A stretch of 64,000 bases of DNA from Cellulomonas sp. JZ18 (GTDB taxonomy: Bacteria; Actinomycetota; Actinomycetes; Actinomycetales; Cellulomonadaceae). The stretch covers positions 1,860,001-1,924,000 of the forward strand of contig NZ_CP045245.1 in NCBI RefSeq assembly GCF_009720485.1, in the 5' to 3' direction. Positions 8,178-17,376 of the stretch are shown here, in pieces; position 1 is the first letter of the stretch, and the number at the start of each line of letters is the position of its first letter. The notes below the pieces were generated by a model. It searched no databases and had not been told where the DNA came from. It worked only from the letters and a program-made list of their open reading frames with translations. Both the position numbers and the translations under genes were made by a program.

Positions 8178-9095
8178 ATGACGACGACGTCGCGGCCGCA
8201 CCTGCGGCACCGCACGCCCGGCGACCTGCTGTTCTCGATCGCGCTCGGCACGACCGTCGCGCTCGTGCTGTTCGCGACGGTCTACCCGATCTGGTTCGTG
8301 ACCGTCGCCTCCGTCAGCGACCCCACGATGGTCGCGACCGGGCGGGTGTGGCTGTTCCCGCAGGGGTTCAGCCTGTTCGGGTACGAGCAGATCCTCGCCG
8401 ACGACCGCATCTGGACCGGGTACCGCAACACGCTGCTGTACACCGTGGTCGGCACCGCGCTGAACCTCGTGGTGACCCTGCCGGCGGCGTACGCGCTCTC
8501 GCGCCGGGAGTTCGCTCCGCGCAAGCCGCTCATGTTCTTCTTCGCGTTCACCATGTTCTTCAGCGGCGGGCTGATCCCGACCTACCTGCTCTACCGCGAC
8601 CTGAACCTGCTGGACAACTGGCTGGTGTTCGTCATCCCGTCCGCGCTGAACGTCTACAACCTCATCATCGCGCGGGCGTTCTTCGAGCACTCGTTGCCCG
8701 AGGAGCTGTTCGAGGCGGCGACGCTCGACGGCGTCGGCTACTTCCGGTTCTTCCTGTCGATGGCGCTGCCGCTCTCGAAGGCGATCATCGCGGTGATCGG
8801 GCTGTACTACCTCGTGCAGCACTGGAACGACTTCTTCACGGGCCTGATCTTCGTGCGCGACTACGACAAGCAGCCGCTGCAGATCGTGCTGCGGGACATC
8901 CTGCTGTCCAACCAGGCCTTCGCGGGCGGTGCCGGCGGCGCCGGGGGATCCAGCGGCGGGGAGTACGCGCAGCAGTTCGCCGACCAGATCAAGTACGGCG
9001 TCATCATCGTCTCGACGCTGCCGGTGCTGCTCGTCTACCCGTTCATCCAGAAGTACTTCGAGAAGGGCGTCATGGTCGGGTCGGTGAAGGGCTGA
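8178..9095 (+). CDS. ABC transporter permease, second subunit (carbohydrate, YtcP-like)
   Basis: 305-residue integral membrane partner of the previous permease. The N-terminal helix is LLFSIALGTTVALVLFATVY. NTLLYTVVGTALNLVVTLPAAYALSR begins the transmembrane core, and LFEAATLDGVGYFRFFLSMALP is the cytoplasmic EAA loop that contacts the ATPase. The C-terminal KYFEKGVMVGSVKG is the standard end of this subfamily. A Gly/Ala/Ser-rich insert (AFAGGAGGAGGSSGG) lies in the loop before the last helix. No ATPase gene occurs in the locus, so it must be supplied in trans, as is common for MsiK-type systems in actinomycetes. It overlaps the next gene (TGATG). Confidence 0.92.
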   Translation: MTTTSRPHLRHRTPGDLLFSIALGTTVALVLFATVYPIWFVTVASVSDPTMVATGRVWLFPQGFSLFGYEQILADDRIWTGYRNTLLYTVVGTALNLVVTLPAAYALSRREFAPRKPLMFFFAFTMFFSGGLIPTYLLYRDLNLLDNWLVFVIPSALNVYNLIIARAFFEHSLPEELFEAATLDGVGYFRFFLSMALPLSKAIIAVIGLYYLVQHWNDFFTGLIFVRDYDKQPLQIVLRDILLSNQAFAGGAGGAGGSSGGEYAQQFADQIKYGVIIVSTLPVLLVYPFIQKYFEKGVMVGSVKG

Positions 9096-9769
9096 TGGGT
9101 CGCGTGCTCGGGTGGCACACCCGCGTCGGGGACCTGGGTCTTCGCCTGCTCGTGCTGCACCTGCTGTGGATCGCCTGGACGCTGCGGGGCGGCGTCGTGC
9201 TCGGCCTGCTCCCGGCCACCGCGGCCGTGCAGGCGGTCGTGCGGCGGGACGTGCTGCACGGCACGGACGACCCGGACCGGGGCCCGCTGCGGCAGGAGTT
9301 CGCCGCGGCCTGGCGCCGCGAGCTCGTCCCGGCCAACGTCCTCGGGTACGTCGTGGCCGGCGGGTGGGCCGTGCTGCTCCTCGACCGGCGGCTGCTCGGC
9401 GTCGCGGACCTCGGCGTTGCCGGGCCGGTCCTGGCCGGGCTGCTGACGGTGCTCACCGTGGTCGCCTTCGCCGTCACGGCCGTGCTGCCGGCGCTCGCCG
9501 CGCACTTCGACGAGGGGCCGGCTCGTCTGCTGCGGCGGGCCCTCGTGCTCGTGGCGGCGCGCCCGGCCCACGCGCTGGCGCACACCGTGGTCGTGGGTGC
9601 GGTCCTGTGCCTGTACTACCTCGTCCCCGGGCTCGTGCCGGTGCTCGGCGTCGCGCTGCCCGCCTACCTGTCGTTCACGACGCTGTGGGGCAGCGGCGTG
9701 CTGCCGGCGCCCGCACGCCCCGCCGCGCCGCGACCCGTCCCGTCCCACCTGGCGAGGAGAGCCACGTGA
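9095..9769 (+). CDS. DUF624 (YesL-like) membrane protein
   Basis: 224 residues with about five hydrophobic helices, for example LGLRLLVLHLLWIAWTLRGG and VLGLLPATAAVQAVVRR. The latter contains the G-x-x-P-A-T pattern of DUF624/YesL. YesL-like proteins are recurrent partners of LplB/YtcP-type importers for pectin and other plant oligosaccharides; their biochemical role is not known. The start overlaps the permease stop (TGATG) and the end overlaps the GH31 start (GTGA), so it is translationally locked into the operon. The family assignment rests on size, topology, the N-terminal motif and context. Confidence 0.82.
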   Translation: MGRVLGWHTRVGDLGLRLLVLHLLWIAWTLRGGVVLGLLPATAAVQAVVRRDVLHGTDDPDRGPLRQEFAAAWRRELVPANVLGYVVAGGWAVLLLDRRLLGVADLGVAGPVLAGLLTVLTVVAFAVTAVLPALAAHFDEGPARLLRRALVLVAARPAHALAHTVVVGAVLCLYYLVPGLVPVLGVALPAYLSFTTLWGSGVLPAPARPAAPRPVPSHLARRAT

Positions 9770-11805
9770 CCCGGCCGTTCGACGTGCACGCCGCCACCCT
9801 CGTCTGGCGCGGGGGCGGCGAGACCCTGGTCGTCGAGCCGTGGGGGAGCGACAGCGTGCGGGTGCGTTCCGCGCTGGGCGACGTGGTCGACGCCGACTGG
9901 GCGCTCCTGCCGCCGGACCCGGCCGCGCACGCCGACGCCGCGGTCGTCGTGGACGGCGACCGTGCGACCCTGACGAACGGGCGGCTGCGGGTGGTCGCGA
10001 CCGCGTCCAGCGGCACGGACTGGCAGACCGGGGCACTCGCCCACGACTGCCGCCTCGCGTTCGAGGACGCCGACGGCCGACCCCTGTTCTCCGAGGTGGG
10101 CACGGGGGGCGCGCTCAAGGTGCGCGCGCGCACCTACCGCCCGCTGCCCGGCGGCGGCGTCCGCGCGGGCCTCGCCCTCGCCGCCCCTGCGGACGAGCAC
10201 CTGGCGGGGATGGGCCAGTACCAGCAGGACATGCTCGACCTCAAGGGCTCCACGCTCGAGCTGGCGCAGCGCAACTCGCAGGCGAGCGTGCCGTTCGTCG
10301 TCTCGAGCGCGGGCTACGGGTTCCTGTGGCACAACCCCGCGGTCGGGCGCGCGACGTTCGGCGCGAACCGCACCGAGTGGGAGGCCGAGAGCTGCCGGCA
10401 GATCGACTACTGGGTCACCGCGGGCGCGACGCCCGCCGACATCAGCCGGCGGTACGCGCAGGCCACCGGGCACGCGCCGATGATGCCCGAGCACGGGCTG
10501 GGCTTCTGGCAGTGCAAGCTGCGCTACTCCAGCCAGGCCGAGCTGCTCGCGGTGGCGCGCGAGCACGTCGGGCGCGGCCTGCCGCTCGACGTGATCGTCG
10601 CGGACTTCTTCCACTGGCCCCACCTGGGGGACTACCGGTTCGAGGACGAGTTCTGGCCGGACCCGGCGGCCATGGTCGCCGAGCTGCGCGAGCTGGGCGT
10701 CGAGCTCATGGTCTCGGTCTGGCCCCAGGTGTCGCTCGACTCGGAGAACTTCGCCGAGATGGCGCAGCGCAACCTGCTCGTGAGCGCGAACCGCGGCATC
10801 GACGTGCAGATGTGGTTCGGTGGCCCGAGCCGGTTCGTCGACGTCACGAACCCGCAGGCCCGGGCGTTCCTGTGGGACCGCTGCCGGGAGGGGTACGCGC
10901 GGCACGGCGTCCGGCTGTTCTGGCTCGACGAGGCCGAGCCGGAGTACGGCGTCTACGACCTGGACGCCTACCGGTACCACCAGGGTCAGGCCCTCGAGGT
11001 CGGCAACCTCTACCCGCAGGCGTTCTCGCGCGCGTTCTGGGAGGGGCAGACGGCGGACGGGGAGACCGAGGTCGTCAACCTCGTGCGGTGCGCGTGGGCC
11101 GGGTCCCAGCGGTACGGCGCGCTCGTGTGGTCGGGGGACATCCACTCCGACTTCCCGACGCTGCGCCGCCAGGTCGTCGCCGGCGTCCACATGGGCGTGG
11201 CCGGCATCCCGTGGTTCACGACCGACATCGGCGGCTTCGGGGGCGGGCGCACCGACGACCCCGCCTTCCACGAGCTGCTGGTCCGCTGGTTCCAGGTCGG
11301 GACCTTCCTGCCGGTGATGCGCCTGCACGGGGACCGGGTCCCCGCGAGCCCCGTCCGCGCGGCCGACGGCTCGCCGCGCAACCCCACCGGCGCGGGGAAC
11401 GAGCTGTGGTCGTTCGGCGACGACGTGTACGACGTCCTCGCCCGGTACGTGCACCTGCGGGAGGACCTGCGCGACTACACGCGTGGGCTCATGGCCGCCG
11501 CCCACGCCGACGGGCAGCCGGTGATGCGCGGGCTGTTCCACGAGTTCCCGGACGACCCCGAGGCGTGGCGGGTCGCCGACCAGTACCTCTACGGACCCTC
11601 GCTGCTGGTGGCACCGGTGCTCGAGGCGGGCGCCACGGCACGCCGCGTGTGGCTGCCGGCCGGCGCGCGGTGGACCTCGCTGGTCACGGGCGACGTCCAC
11701 GAGGGCGGCCGCTGGGTCGACGTCGACGCGCCGCTCGCCACGGTGCCGGTGTTCGCCCGCGACGGCGCCCTGGCGCACCTGGTGGGCCGCATCCCGCCGG
11801 CGTGA
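9766..11805 (+). CDS. GH31 alpha-glycosidase (alpha-xylosidase-like)
   Basis: 679-residue retaining alpha-glycosidase of family 31, without a signal peptide, so probably cytoplasmic. The N-terminal beta-sandwich is followed by the barrel segments MPEHGLGFWQCKLRYSSQ and LPLDVIVADFFHWPHLGDY. The nucleophile motif is LFWLDEAEPEYG (D388) and the acid/base motif VWSGDIHSDF (D458). PWFTTDIGGFGGGR and RLHGDR are typical GH31 substrate-pocket motifs. The WLDEAEPE form and the F-F-H-W pocket are closer to alpha-xylosidase-like members than to starch-type glucosidases; the exact sugar is not resolved by sequence. It starts at a GTG overlapping the DUF624 stop and would trim imported oligosaccharides. 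Confidence 0.9.
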   Translation: MTRPFDVHAATLVWRGGGETLVVEPWGSDSVRVRSALGDVVDADWALLPPDPAAHADAAVVVDGDRATLTNGRLRVVATASSGTDWQTGALAHDCRLAFEDADGRPLFSEVGTGGALKVRARTYRPLPGGGVRAGLALAAPADEHLAGMGQYQQDMLDLKGSTLELAQRNSQASVPFVVSSAGYGFLWHNPAVGRATFGANRTEWEAESCRQIDYWVTAGATPADISRRYAQATGHAPMMPEHGLGFWQCKLRYSSQAELLAVAREHVGRGLPLDVIVADFFHWPHLGDYRFEDEFWPDPAAMVAELRELGVELMVSVWPQVSLDSENFAEMAQRNLLVSANRGIDVQMWFGGPSRFVDVTNPQARAFLWDRCREGYARHGVRLFWLDEAEPEYGVYDLDAYRYHQGQALEVGNLYPQAFSRAFWEGQTADGETEVVNLVRCAWAGSQRYGALVWSGDIHSDFPTLRRQVVAGVHMGVAGIPWFTTDIGGFGGGRTDDPAFHELLVRWFQVGTFLPVMRLHGDRVPASPVRAADGSPRNPTGAGNELWSFGDDVYDVLARYVHLREDLRDYTRGLMAAAHADGQPVMRGLFHEFPDDPEAWRVADQYLYGPSLLVAPVLEAGATARRVWLPAGARWTSLVTGDVHEGGRWVDVDAPLATVPVFARDGALAHLVGRIPPA

Positions 11806-11915
11806 CCTGCCGGGTCGCGTGCCGTCGCGTCCCCCGTCGCGCACGCACCCCCGCACCGTGTCACGCTCCCGTCGCCGTCCGTCCCCGGACGCGCCCAGCC
11901 CCAGGAGGCATCCTC

Positions 11916-14264
11916 ATGCAGCACGTACAGCTGTCGACCGCACCGGCGTCCGGTGCGGCGCCCGCCCCGAGGTCCCCCGGGAGGCGGCGGACGTTCCCCC
12001 TGGACGCCGTCCGCCTGCTCGACGGCCCCTTCAAGGACGCGCAGGACGCGGACGTCCGCTACGTGCTGGCGCTCGACCCCGACCGCCTGTGCGTGCCGTA
12101 CCTGCGCGAGGCAGGGCTGGCGACGGACGCACCGGGCTACGGCAACTGGGAGGGCGACGGCATGGGCGGCCACATGGCCGGCCACTACCTGTCCGCGTGC
12201 GCGCAGCTGTGGGCCGCCACGGGCGACCCGCGGCTGCGGGACCGCGTCGAGCAGGTCCTCGACGTCCTCGAGCGGTGCCGGGACGCGGTCGGCACCGGGT
12301 ACGTCGGCGGCGTCCCGGACGGTGCCCGGCTCGGGGAGGAGCTCGCCTCGGGGGTCGTGGACGCGGACACGTTCAGCCTCAACGGCCGCTGGGTGCCGCT
12401 GTACAACCTGCACAAGACGGTCGCGGGCCTGCTCGACGCCGCGACCCACGCCCGCTCGGCGCGGGCCCTCGCGCTCGCGGTGGGATGGGCCGACTGGTGG
12501 CTGTCGGTCAGCGGCGCGATGTCCGACGACGACTTCGAGGAGATGCTGACGACGGAGTTCGGCGGCATGGCGGACACGTTCGCGGGCCTCGCGGAGGTCA
12601 CGGGCCGGGCCGACCTGCTCGCGGAGGCGCAGCGGTTCGCGCACCGCCGGCTGCTCGAGCCGCTCGCGGCGGGGCGCGACGAGCTCGACGGCCTCCACGC
12701 GAACACGCAGATCGCGAAGGTGGTCGGGTACGCGCGACTGGCCGCGCTGACCGGCGCGGACCGGTACCGCGACGCGGCGGACACCTTCTGGCGGACCGTG
12801 ACAGGGCGGCGCACGGTGGCGATCGGCGGCAACAGCGTCCGCGAGCACTTCCACGCCGCGGACGACTTCGCGGCCACGGTGACCGAGCGCCAGGGCCCGG
12901 AGACGTGCAACACCTACAACATGCTCAAGCTGACGGCGCTGCGCTTCGACGCCACGGGCGACCCCGCGCTGCTCGACTTCTACGAGCGCGCGACGTTCAA
13001 CCACGTGCTGTCCTCGCAGCACCCGGTGCGCGGCGGGTTCGTCTACTTCACGCCCCTGCGACCCGCGCACTACCGCGTGTACTCGCAGCCGGGCACGTCG
13101 ATGTGGTGCTGCGTCGGCTCCGGGATGGAGAACCACGCCACGTACGGCCGCCTCGTCTTCTCCCGCGAGGGCGACGACCTCGCGGTGAACCTGTACCTCG
13201 GTGCCGAGCTCGACTGGGCGGAGCGCGGGGTCCGGGTGCGCCTCGAGGCGGACCTGCTGCGCTCGGACACGGCCGTCGTGCGGGTGTCCGCAGCCGAGCC
13301 GGTGGAGCTCGGGCTGCGGCTGCGGCGCCCCGGCTGGGCGCACGCGGTCGACGTGTCGGTCGACGGGCTCCCCGCGGAGGCCGTCGAGGACGGCGGCTAC
13401 CTGGTGGTGCGCCGGACCTGGTCCGGCGACCGGACCGTGACGGTGCGTCTCGCGGCCGGGCTGGCCGCCGAGCCGCTGCCGGACGGGTCGCCCTGGTTCG
13501 CGTACCGGTGGGGGCCGGTGGTGCTGGCCGGCCGCGACGGGGTCGACGGGCAGGACGGTCTGCGTGCGGGCGAGGAGCGGATGGGGCACGTCGCGTCCGG
13601 GCCGCTGCGTCCCCTCGCGCAGACCCCGGTCGTCGTGGCGCAGGGGGACCCGGCGTGCGCGGCCTCGCTGGTGTCCCGTGACCCGCTGGCCGTGGACCTC
13701 ACCGCCTGGGCGCCGGGCGCCGACGCGCCCGCCGCAGTGCGGCTCGAGCCCTTCGCGTCCGTCCACGACGAGCGGTACACGGTGTACTGGCCTGTGGGAG
13801 CCGACCCGGACGTGCGGCGCGCCGAGCTCGCCGGCCTCGACGCCGCGGAGGCGTCCGAGGCCGTCGTCCTCGACCAGGTGGTCGCGGGGGAGCAGCAGCC
13901 CGAGTCCGACCACGCCTTCGCGGGCGAGCGCACGCGCGCGCACGTCGCGGGCAGCACGCGCAGCCGCAGCGCCACCGGCTGGTTCGCGTACACCCTGCGC
14001 GACCCCGCCCGTGCGGGCGAGGTCCTGCGGCTGAGCTGGCTTCCCGCGGACCCGGGGGACCGCCGCGCGCACGAGGTCCGCGTCGGTGGTGAGGTGGTCC
14101 GGCCCGTCGCGTCCCGGGCGGACGGGGGCGTCGTGCACGAGGACTACGCGGTGGCCGCCGACGCGCGCGACGCCGACGGCCGCGTGCACGTCGCGGTGCA
14201 CGGCCGGGACGGGCGGGCGACCCCGGAGCTGCTGCGGGTGCTCCTGCTCGCGGGCACGGCCTGA
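11916..14264 (+). CDS. GH127/GH146 beta-L-arabinofuranosidase
   Basis: 782-residue cysteine glycosidase of the former DUF1680 group, which removes terminal beta-L-arabinofuranose from plant arabinan-type side chains. The ATG has an AGGAGG site 8 nt upstream. The (alpha/alpha)6 barrel includes GMGGHMAGHYLSACAQLW, PLYNLHKTVAGLLDA and ELDGLHANTQIAKVVGYARL. The zinc/cysteine site known from the family is visible as GPETCNTYN (E329, C331) and MWCCVGSGMENH (C398, C399, with C398 in the nucleophile position). A long C-terminal beta-rich region follows (about residues 430-782). There is no signal peptide. It is the last gene of the operon, 110 nt after GH31, and points to an arabinose-decorated substrate. 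GH127 and GH146 cannot be separated here. Confidence 0.9.
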   Translation: MQHVQLSTAPASGAAPAPRSPGRRRTFPLDAVRLLDGPFKDAQDADVRYVLALDPDRLCVPYLREAGLATDAPGYGNWEGDGMGGHMAGHYLSACAQLWAATGDPRLRDRVEQVLDVLERCRDAVGTGYVGGVPDGARLGEELASGVVDADTFSLNGRWVPLYNLHKTVAGLLDAATHARSARALALAVGWADWWLSVSGAMSDDDFEEMLTTEFGGMADTFAGLAEVTGRADLLAEAQRFAHRRLLEPLAAGRDELDGLHANTQIAKVVGYARLAALTGADRYRDAADTFWRTVTGRRTVAIGGNSVREHFHAADDFAATVTERQGPETCNTYNMLKLTALRFDATGDPALLDFYERATFNHVLSSQHPVRGGFVYFTPLRPAHYRVYSQPGTSMWCCVGSGMENHATYGRLVFSREGDDLAVNLYLGAELDWAERGVRVRLEADLLRSDTAVVRVSAAEPVELGLRLRRPGWAHAVDVSVDGLPAEAVEDGGYLVVRRTWSGDRTVTVRLAAGLAAEPLPDGSPWFAYRWGPVVLAGRDGVDGQDGLRAGEERMGHVASGPLRPLAQTPVVVAQGDPACAASLVSRDPLAVDLTAWAPGADAPAAVRLEPFASVHDERYTVYWPVGADPDVRRAELAGLDAAEASEAVVLDQVVAGEQQPESDHAFAGERTRAHVAGSTRSRSATGWFAYTLRDPARAGEVLRLSWLPADPGDRRAHEVRVGGEVVRPVASRADGGVVHEDYAVAADARDADGRVHVAVHGRDGRATPELLRVLLLAGTA

Positions 14265-14343
14265 CGCACCGGGCCCGCCGCGCGGTCGCAGCCGGCGCGG
14301 CCCGGCGGTCGCGCCGGGTGCGCGACGGTGCCAGCCTGGGCGC

Positions 14344-14727
14344 ATGGCGGACCTCTCGCCGCTCGGCGTGTCGGCGTCGGCCGGGACCCTGCGGGGGCCG
14401 GGCGTCACCCTCGCGCACGCCTGGACGCCCCAGGGCGTCGCCGCGGACCCCGTCACGAACGGCGCCCAGGTGCTGCACCTGGCCGTCGCCGTCTGCGTGC
14501 TGAACGACGTGTACCGCGAGGCGCGCGCGCTCGGGGTCGAGGTGCGCGGCGTGCGGGTCGTCGCCGACGGCGGCTTCGACGAGGCGTGGCGCTCGACGGG
14601 CGTCACGTACCGGGTGCAGGTGGACGGCCCGACGTCCGCGGACGCCGAGCGGCTGCTCGCCCGCGTGGACGAGGTGGCCGAGGTGCCCCGCGCGCTGCGG
14701 TTCGGCGTACCCGTGGCCCGGGCTTGA
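14344..14727 (+). CDS. OsmC family protein
   Basis: 127-residue OsmC/Ohr-like protein. The core HLAVAVCVLNDVYREARALG carries the conserved peroxidatic-type cysteine at the start of the central helix, and the following strand-rich half (RGVRVVADGG, VTYRVQVDG, then the AERLLARVDEVAEVPRALR helix) matches the second OsmC repeat. In the family such proteins reduce organic or fatty-acid hydroperoxides with a pair of cysteines; I see only one well-placed Cys, so peroxidase activity is uncertain. There is no good ribosome site before the ATG. It converges with the catalase gene, suggesting a small oxidative-stress neighbourhood, and a strong hairpin separates the two. Confidence 0.78.
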   Translation: MADLSPLGVSASAGTLRGPGVTLAHAWTPQGVAADPVTNGAQVLHLAVAVCVLNDVYREARALGVEVRGVRVVADGGFDEAWRSTGVTYRVQVDGPTSADAERLLARVDEVAEVPRALRFGVPVARA

Positions 14728-14739
14728 CGGACGCGCCCG

Positions 14740-14767
14740 GGGCACCGCGGGCGTGCCCGCGGTGCCC
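14740..14767. terminator. Bidirectional terminator hairpin between OsmC and catalase genes
   Basis: Perfect 13-bp stem, 14740-14752 against 14755-14767, with a GT loop. It lies 13 nt after the OsmC stop and 45 nt past the catalase stop on the other strand, so it can end both convergent transcripts. No U tract is present, as usual for very GC-rich genomes. Confidence 0.75.
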
Positions 14768-14794
14768 GGTCCGAGCGGCCGCGCCGCCCGTGTC

Positions 14795-14819
14795 GTCGTC
14801 AGCCCGTGTCGTCAGCCCG
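14795..14819. repeat. Tandem 12-bp repeat at the catalase stop codon
   Basis: GTCGTCAGCCCG occurs at 14795-14806 and again at 14808-14819. The inner copy contains the catalase stop (TCA on this strand, 14812-14814), so the outer copy supplies a second in-register TGA-like sequence downstream. It looks like a small slippage duplication with no evident function. Confidence 0.6.
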
Positions 14820-16512
14820 CCGCGGCCGGCGCCGCGTCGTCGGTGTAGGGCAGGCGGCCGAGCGTGCCGGCCAGGACGTCCTCGGCGGACGCCCGGTGGT
14901 TGACGACCGAGCTCGTCCACCGGCCCCACTGGGTGGGGTCGACCACGTCGCCGTTGTGTCCCAGGTTCTCCAGGCGCTTGCGCTCGTCGTCGGTGAGCCG
15001 CTGCGTCGGCAGGGGCTCGAGGTGGCGCACGTCGTCGGCGGTCATGCCGAGGCGCTCGCCGACCCGGGTGCCGTAGTCGTCGTGCACCAGGAACAGGTGC
15101 CAGAGCATCCGCTCCTGCACGTCGCGCTCGCAGTCGGCCAGCAGCCCGCCGAGGGTCTTCACGAGCTCGTCGCGCTCCCAGTCGTTCATGGTGTTGTACC
15201 GGCCCCGGGCCTGGACGTAGTCGTTCGTGCGCTCGAGCGGCGCCTGCGTGAGCTGCCCGCGGATCTCCGGCGGCAGGTTCGGCTGCCGCTCGGCCTCGTG
15301 CAGCCCGCCGTGGATCGACGGCTCGTAGTTCACGTGCGGGTTCTGGCCGGGCGCCAGGTCGACGCCGTACGACATCTGCCCGCCGCGCTGGTTGGTGTGC
15401 ACCCGGCCCTCGCGGCCGCGGGCCTGGTTGACCGGCAGCTGCAGGTAGTTCGGGCCCACCCGGTAGCGCTGGGTGTCGGAGTAGCTGAACGTGCGGCCGA
15501 CCAGCATCTTGTCGTCCGAGAAGTCCAGGCCGTCCACGATCACGCCCGTGCCCATGGCGATCTGCTCGTTCTCGTCGTGGAAGTCGTCCACGTTGCGGTT
15601 CAGCGTCATCGTGCCGACGTGCCGCAGCGGGAACTGGTCCTCGGGCCAGATCTTCGTGTCGTCCAGCGGGTCCCAGTCGAGCTCGGGGTGGTCGTGGTCC
15701 TCCATGATCTGCACGTACATGTCCCACTGCGGGAAGTCGCCGCGCTCGATCGCCTCGTACAGGTCCTTGGACGCCGAGCCCAGGTCCTGGCCCTGCACCT
15801 TCGCGGCCTCCTCGTCCGTCAGCGAGGCCACGCCCTGGCGCGGGTGCCAGTGGAACTTCACGAGCACCGTCTCGCCGGCGGCGTTCACCATCTTGTAGGT
15901 GTTGACCCCGAAGCCCTCCATGTGGCGGTACGTCGCCGGGATGCCGCGCGGGCTGAACAGGTGCGTCAGCATGTGCATCGACTCGGGCGTCTGGCTCATG
16001 AAGTCGAAGATGCGGTTCGGCTCCTGCCGGAACGTCACCGGGTCCGGCTTGAGGGCGTGGATGACGTCGGGGAACTTGATCGCGTCGCGGATGAAGAACA
16101 CGGCCAGGTTGTTGCCGACGACGTCCCAGTTGCCGTCCTCGGTGTAGAACTTCACGGCGAAGCCGCGCGGGTCGCGCGCCACCTCCGAGGAGTCGCGCCC
16201 GCCGATCACGGTCGAGAACCGGATCGCGAGCTGCGTCTTCTTGCCCGGCTCGGCGAAGAGCTTGGCCCGCGTGTACGTCGAGGCGGGCTCGTCGCCGATC
16301 TTCCCGGTCGCCTCGAACTCGCCGTACGCGACGAACCCGCGCGCGTGCACCACGCGCTCCGGGATCCGCTCACGGTCGAAGTGGCTGATCTTCTCGAGGA
16401 AGTGGTAGTTCTCCAGCGTCGCGGGTCCGCGGCTGCCGACGGTGCGCTGGTTCTGGTTGTCCTGGACCGGGTGGCCCTGTCGCGTGGTGAGGGTGCGGTC
16501 GTCGTCTGCCAT
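14812..16512 (-). CDS. katA: Monofunctional haem catalase
   Basis: 566-residue catalase that dismutates hydrogen peroxide in the cytoplasm. The N-terminus [20 protein letters not shown] leads into the active-site His56 ([12 protein letters not shown]). Further motifs are [28 protein letters not shown] (distal Asn region) and [17 protein letters not shown], whose Tyr is the proximal haem ligand. The C-terminal [16 protein letters not shown] and [20 protein letters not shown] match the helical tail of small-subunit catalases; about 60 residues of extra tail follow. The start is the ATG at [10 protein letters not shown]. It faces the OsmC gene across a shared terminator. Clade assignment is not attempted. 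Confidence 0.96.
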   Translation of the reverse strand: MADDDRTLTTRQGHPVQDNQNQRTVGSRGPATLENYHFLEKISHFDRERIPERVVHARGFVAYGEFEATGKIGDEPASTYTRAKLFAEPGKKTQLAIRFSTVIGGRDSSEVARDPRGFAVKFYTEDGNWDVVGNNLAVFFIRDAIKFPDVIHALKPDPVTFRQEPNRIFDFMSQTPESMHMLTHLFSPRGIPATYRHMEGFGVNTYKMVNAAGETVLVKFHWHPRQGVASLTDEEAAKVQGQDLGSASKDLYEAIERGDFPQWDMYVQIMEDHDHPELDWDPLDDTKIWPEDQFPLRHVGTMTLNRNVDDFHDENEQIAMGTGVIVDGLDFSDDKMLVGRTFSYSDTQRYRVGPNYLQLPVNQARGREGRVHTNQRGGQMSYGVDLAPGQNPHVNYEPSIHGGLHEAERQPNLPPEIRGQLTQAPLERTNDYVQARGRYNTMNDWERDELVKTLGGLLADCERDVQERMLWHLFLVHDDYGTRVGERLGMTADDVRHLEPLPTQRLTDDERKRLENLGHNGDVVDPTQWGRWTSSVVNHRASAEDVLAGTLGRLPYTDDAAPAAAG

Positions 16513-17055
16513 GGGGCTCCATGCCCCCTGGGCAGCCGAACGACGTGCATCGTCTCGGCGGCCGGGGGCGGGTCGCGTCGAACGTGGGGGCGTCTTCGAG
16601 GCTAGGTGCGATCCGCGGCGGGCGCCTGCTCGCGGCGGGCGGGGCGCCCCGGCGGGACGTACTCGGGAGCCTGCAGGTCGACGGCGGGCCCAGGGAGAGT
16701 CGCCCGCACCTCGAGGAGCTCCCGGGCCCGTCCCGTACCCGGCGCGTGGGGCCGGGTCCGCAGCGCGATGGCCAGGACGGCGAGCGCGTCGGGAGGGCGG
16801 TCCGGGGCCGCGGCGCGCGCCGCCGACGGCGGTGAGGAACCTCCACGGACGCGCTCCGCACGGGTGACCGGCGTCGAGGACGTCCTGTCCGAGACGAGGT
16901 ACGCGGGTGCCGGCTCGGGATCGTCGACCGGCGAGGGCCGCCGGGCGCCGGAGAGGACGCGCCGTGAGCGACGCGGCGATGAACGTTCGGTGTGCGACGA
17001 GTGGGACGGGCGTCCAGTGCTGGCGGCCGCCCCGTGCCGCCGCGAGCATACGAGC
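16513..17055. other. 543-nt region with a possible broken small minus-strand ORF
   Basis: No confident gene. On the minus strand 16602-16800 reads as plausible protein ([36 protein letters not shown]) ending in a TGA at 16602-16604. No start codon lies in frame nearby. Adding one C to the CCCC run upstream would join it to a GTG (reading VEVPHRRRR) at about 16842, the same type of repair needed elsewhere in this window. This would be an 80-residue protein of unknown function. The catalase promoter must also lie at the left end; I recognise no clear hexamers. Confidence 0.3.
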
Positions 17056-17205
17056 ATGACGAACGCCGTCGAGGTGCTCTGTCCGCGCTGCGGCGCGGAG
17101 CCCGGCCAGGTCTGCCGCACGAGTGACCGCGTCGCGCGGCCACCGCACGAGCGGCGGCGGGAGGAGGCGCAGCGCCGCGCCGGTGAGGGCACGGCCGGCT
17201 CCTAG
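17056..17205 (+). CDS. 49-residue zinc-finger protein
   Basis: A very small protein with [17 protein letters not shown] near the start and [11 protein letters not shown] near the end. The spacing C-x2-C-x7-C followed by a late His is that of the short actinobacterial zinc-finger domain found alone or in phage and DNA-binding proteins (CPxCGAxPGxxCRT). The ATG is the only start that leaves just the finger. The basic C-terminal helix could contact DNA or RNA. Family from memory, function unknown. It lies alone between catalase and a membrane-protein gene. Confidence 0.65.
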   Translation: MTNAVEVLCPRCGAEPGQVCRTSDRVARPPHERRREEAQRRAGEGTAGS

Positions 17206-17376
17206 CCGGCCCGCACGCGCCGTCCGGCGCCTGTCCGCCTCGCCGCCCGGAACAGGTGGCCGCGGCGTCGGCGGGATCGCTCGGGAGCGTCGCCACCAGG
17301 AGGGTCGTCCCGGTGCTCGGGCCGTCGCCGCGCTCCGGGGCGACCGGGCAGGCGGCCGCGCGGTCGGTGCCACCCG

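Noticed and set aside
9597..14264. 1555-codon frame containing GH127
   Set aside because: The first 770 codons overlap GH31 in another frame with shadow composition; the real start is the ATG at 11916 after AGGAGG.
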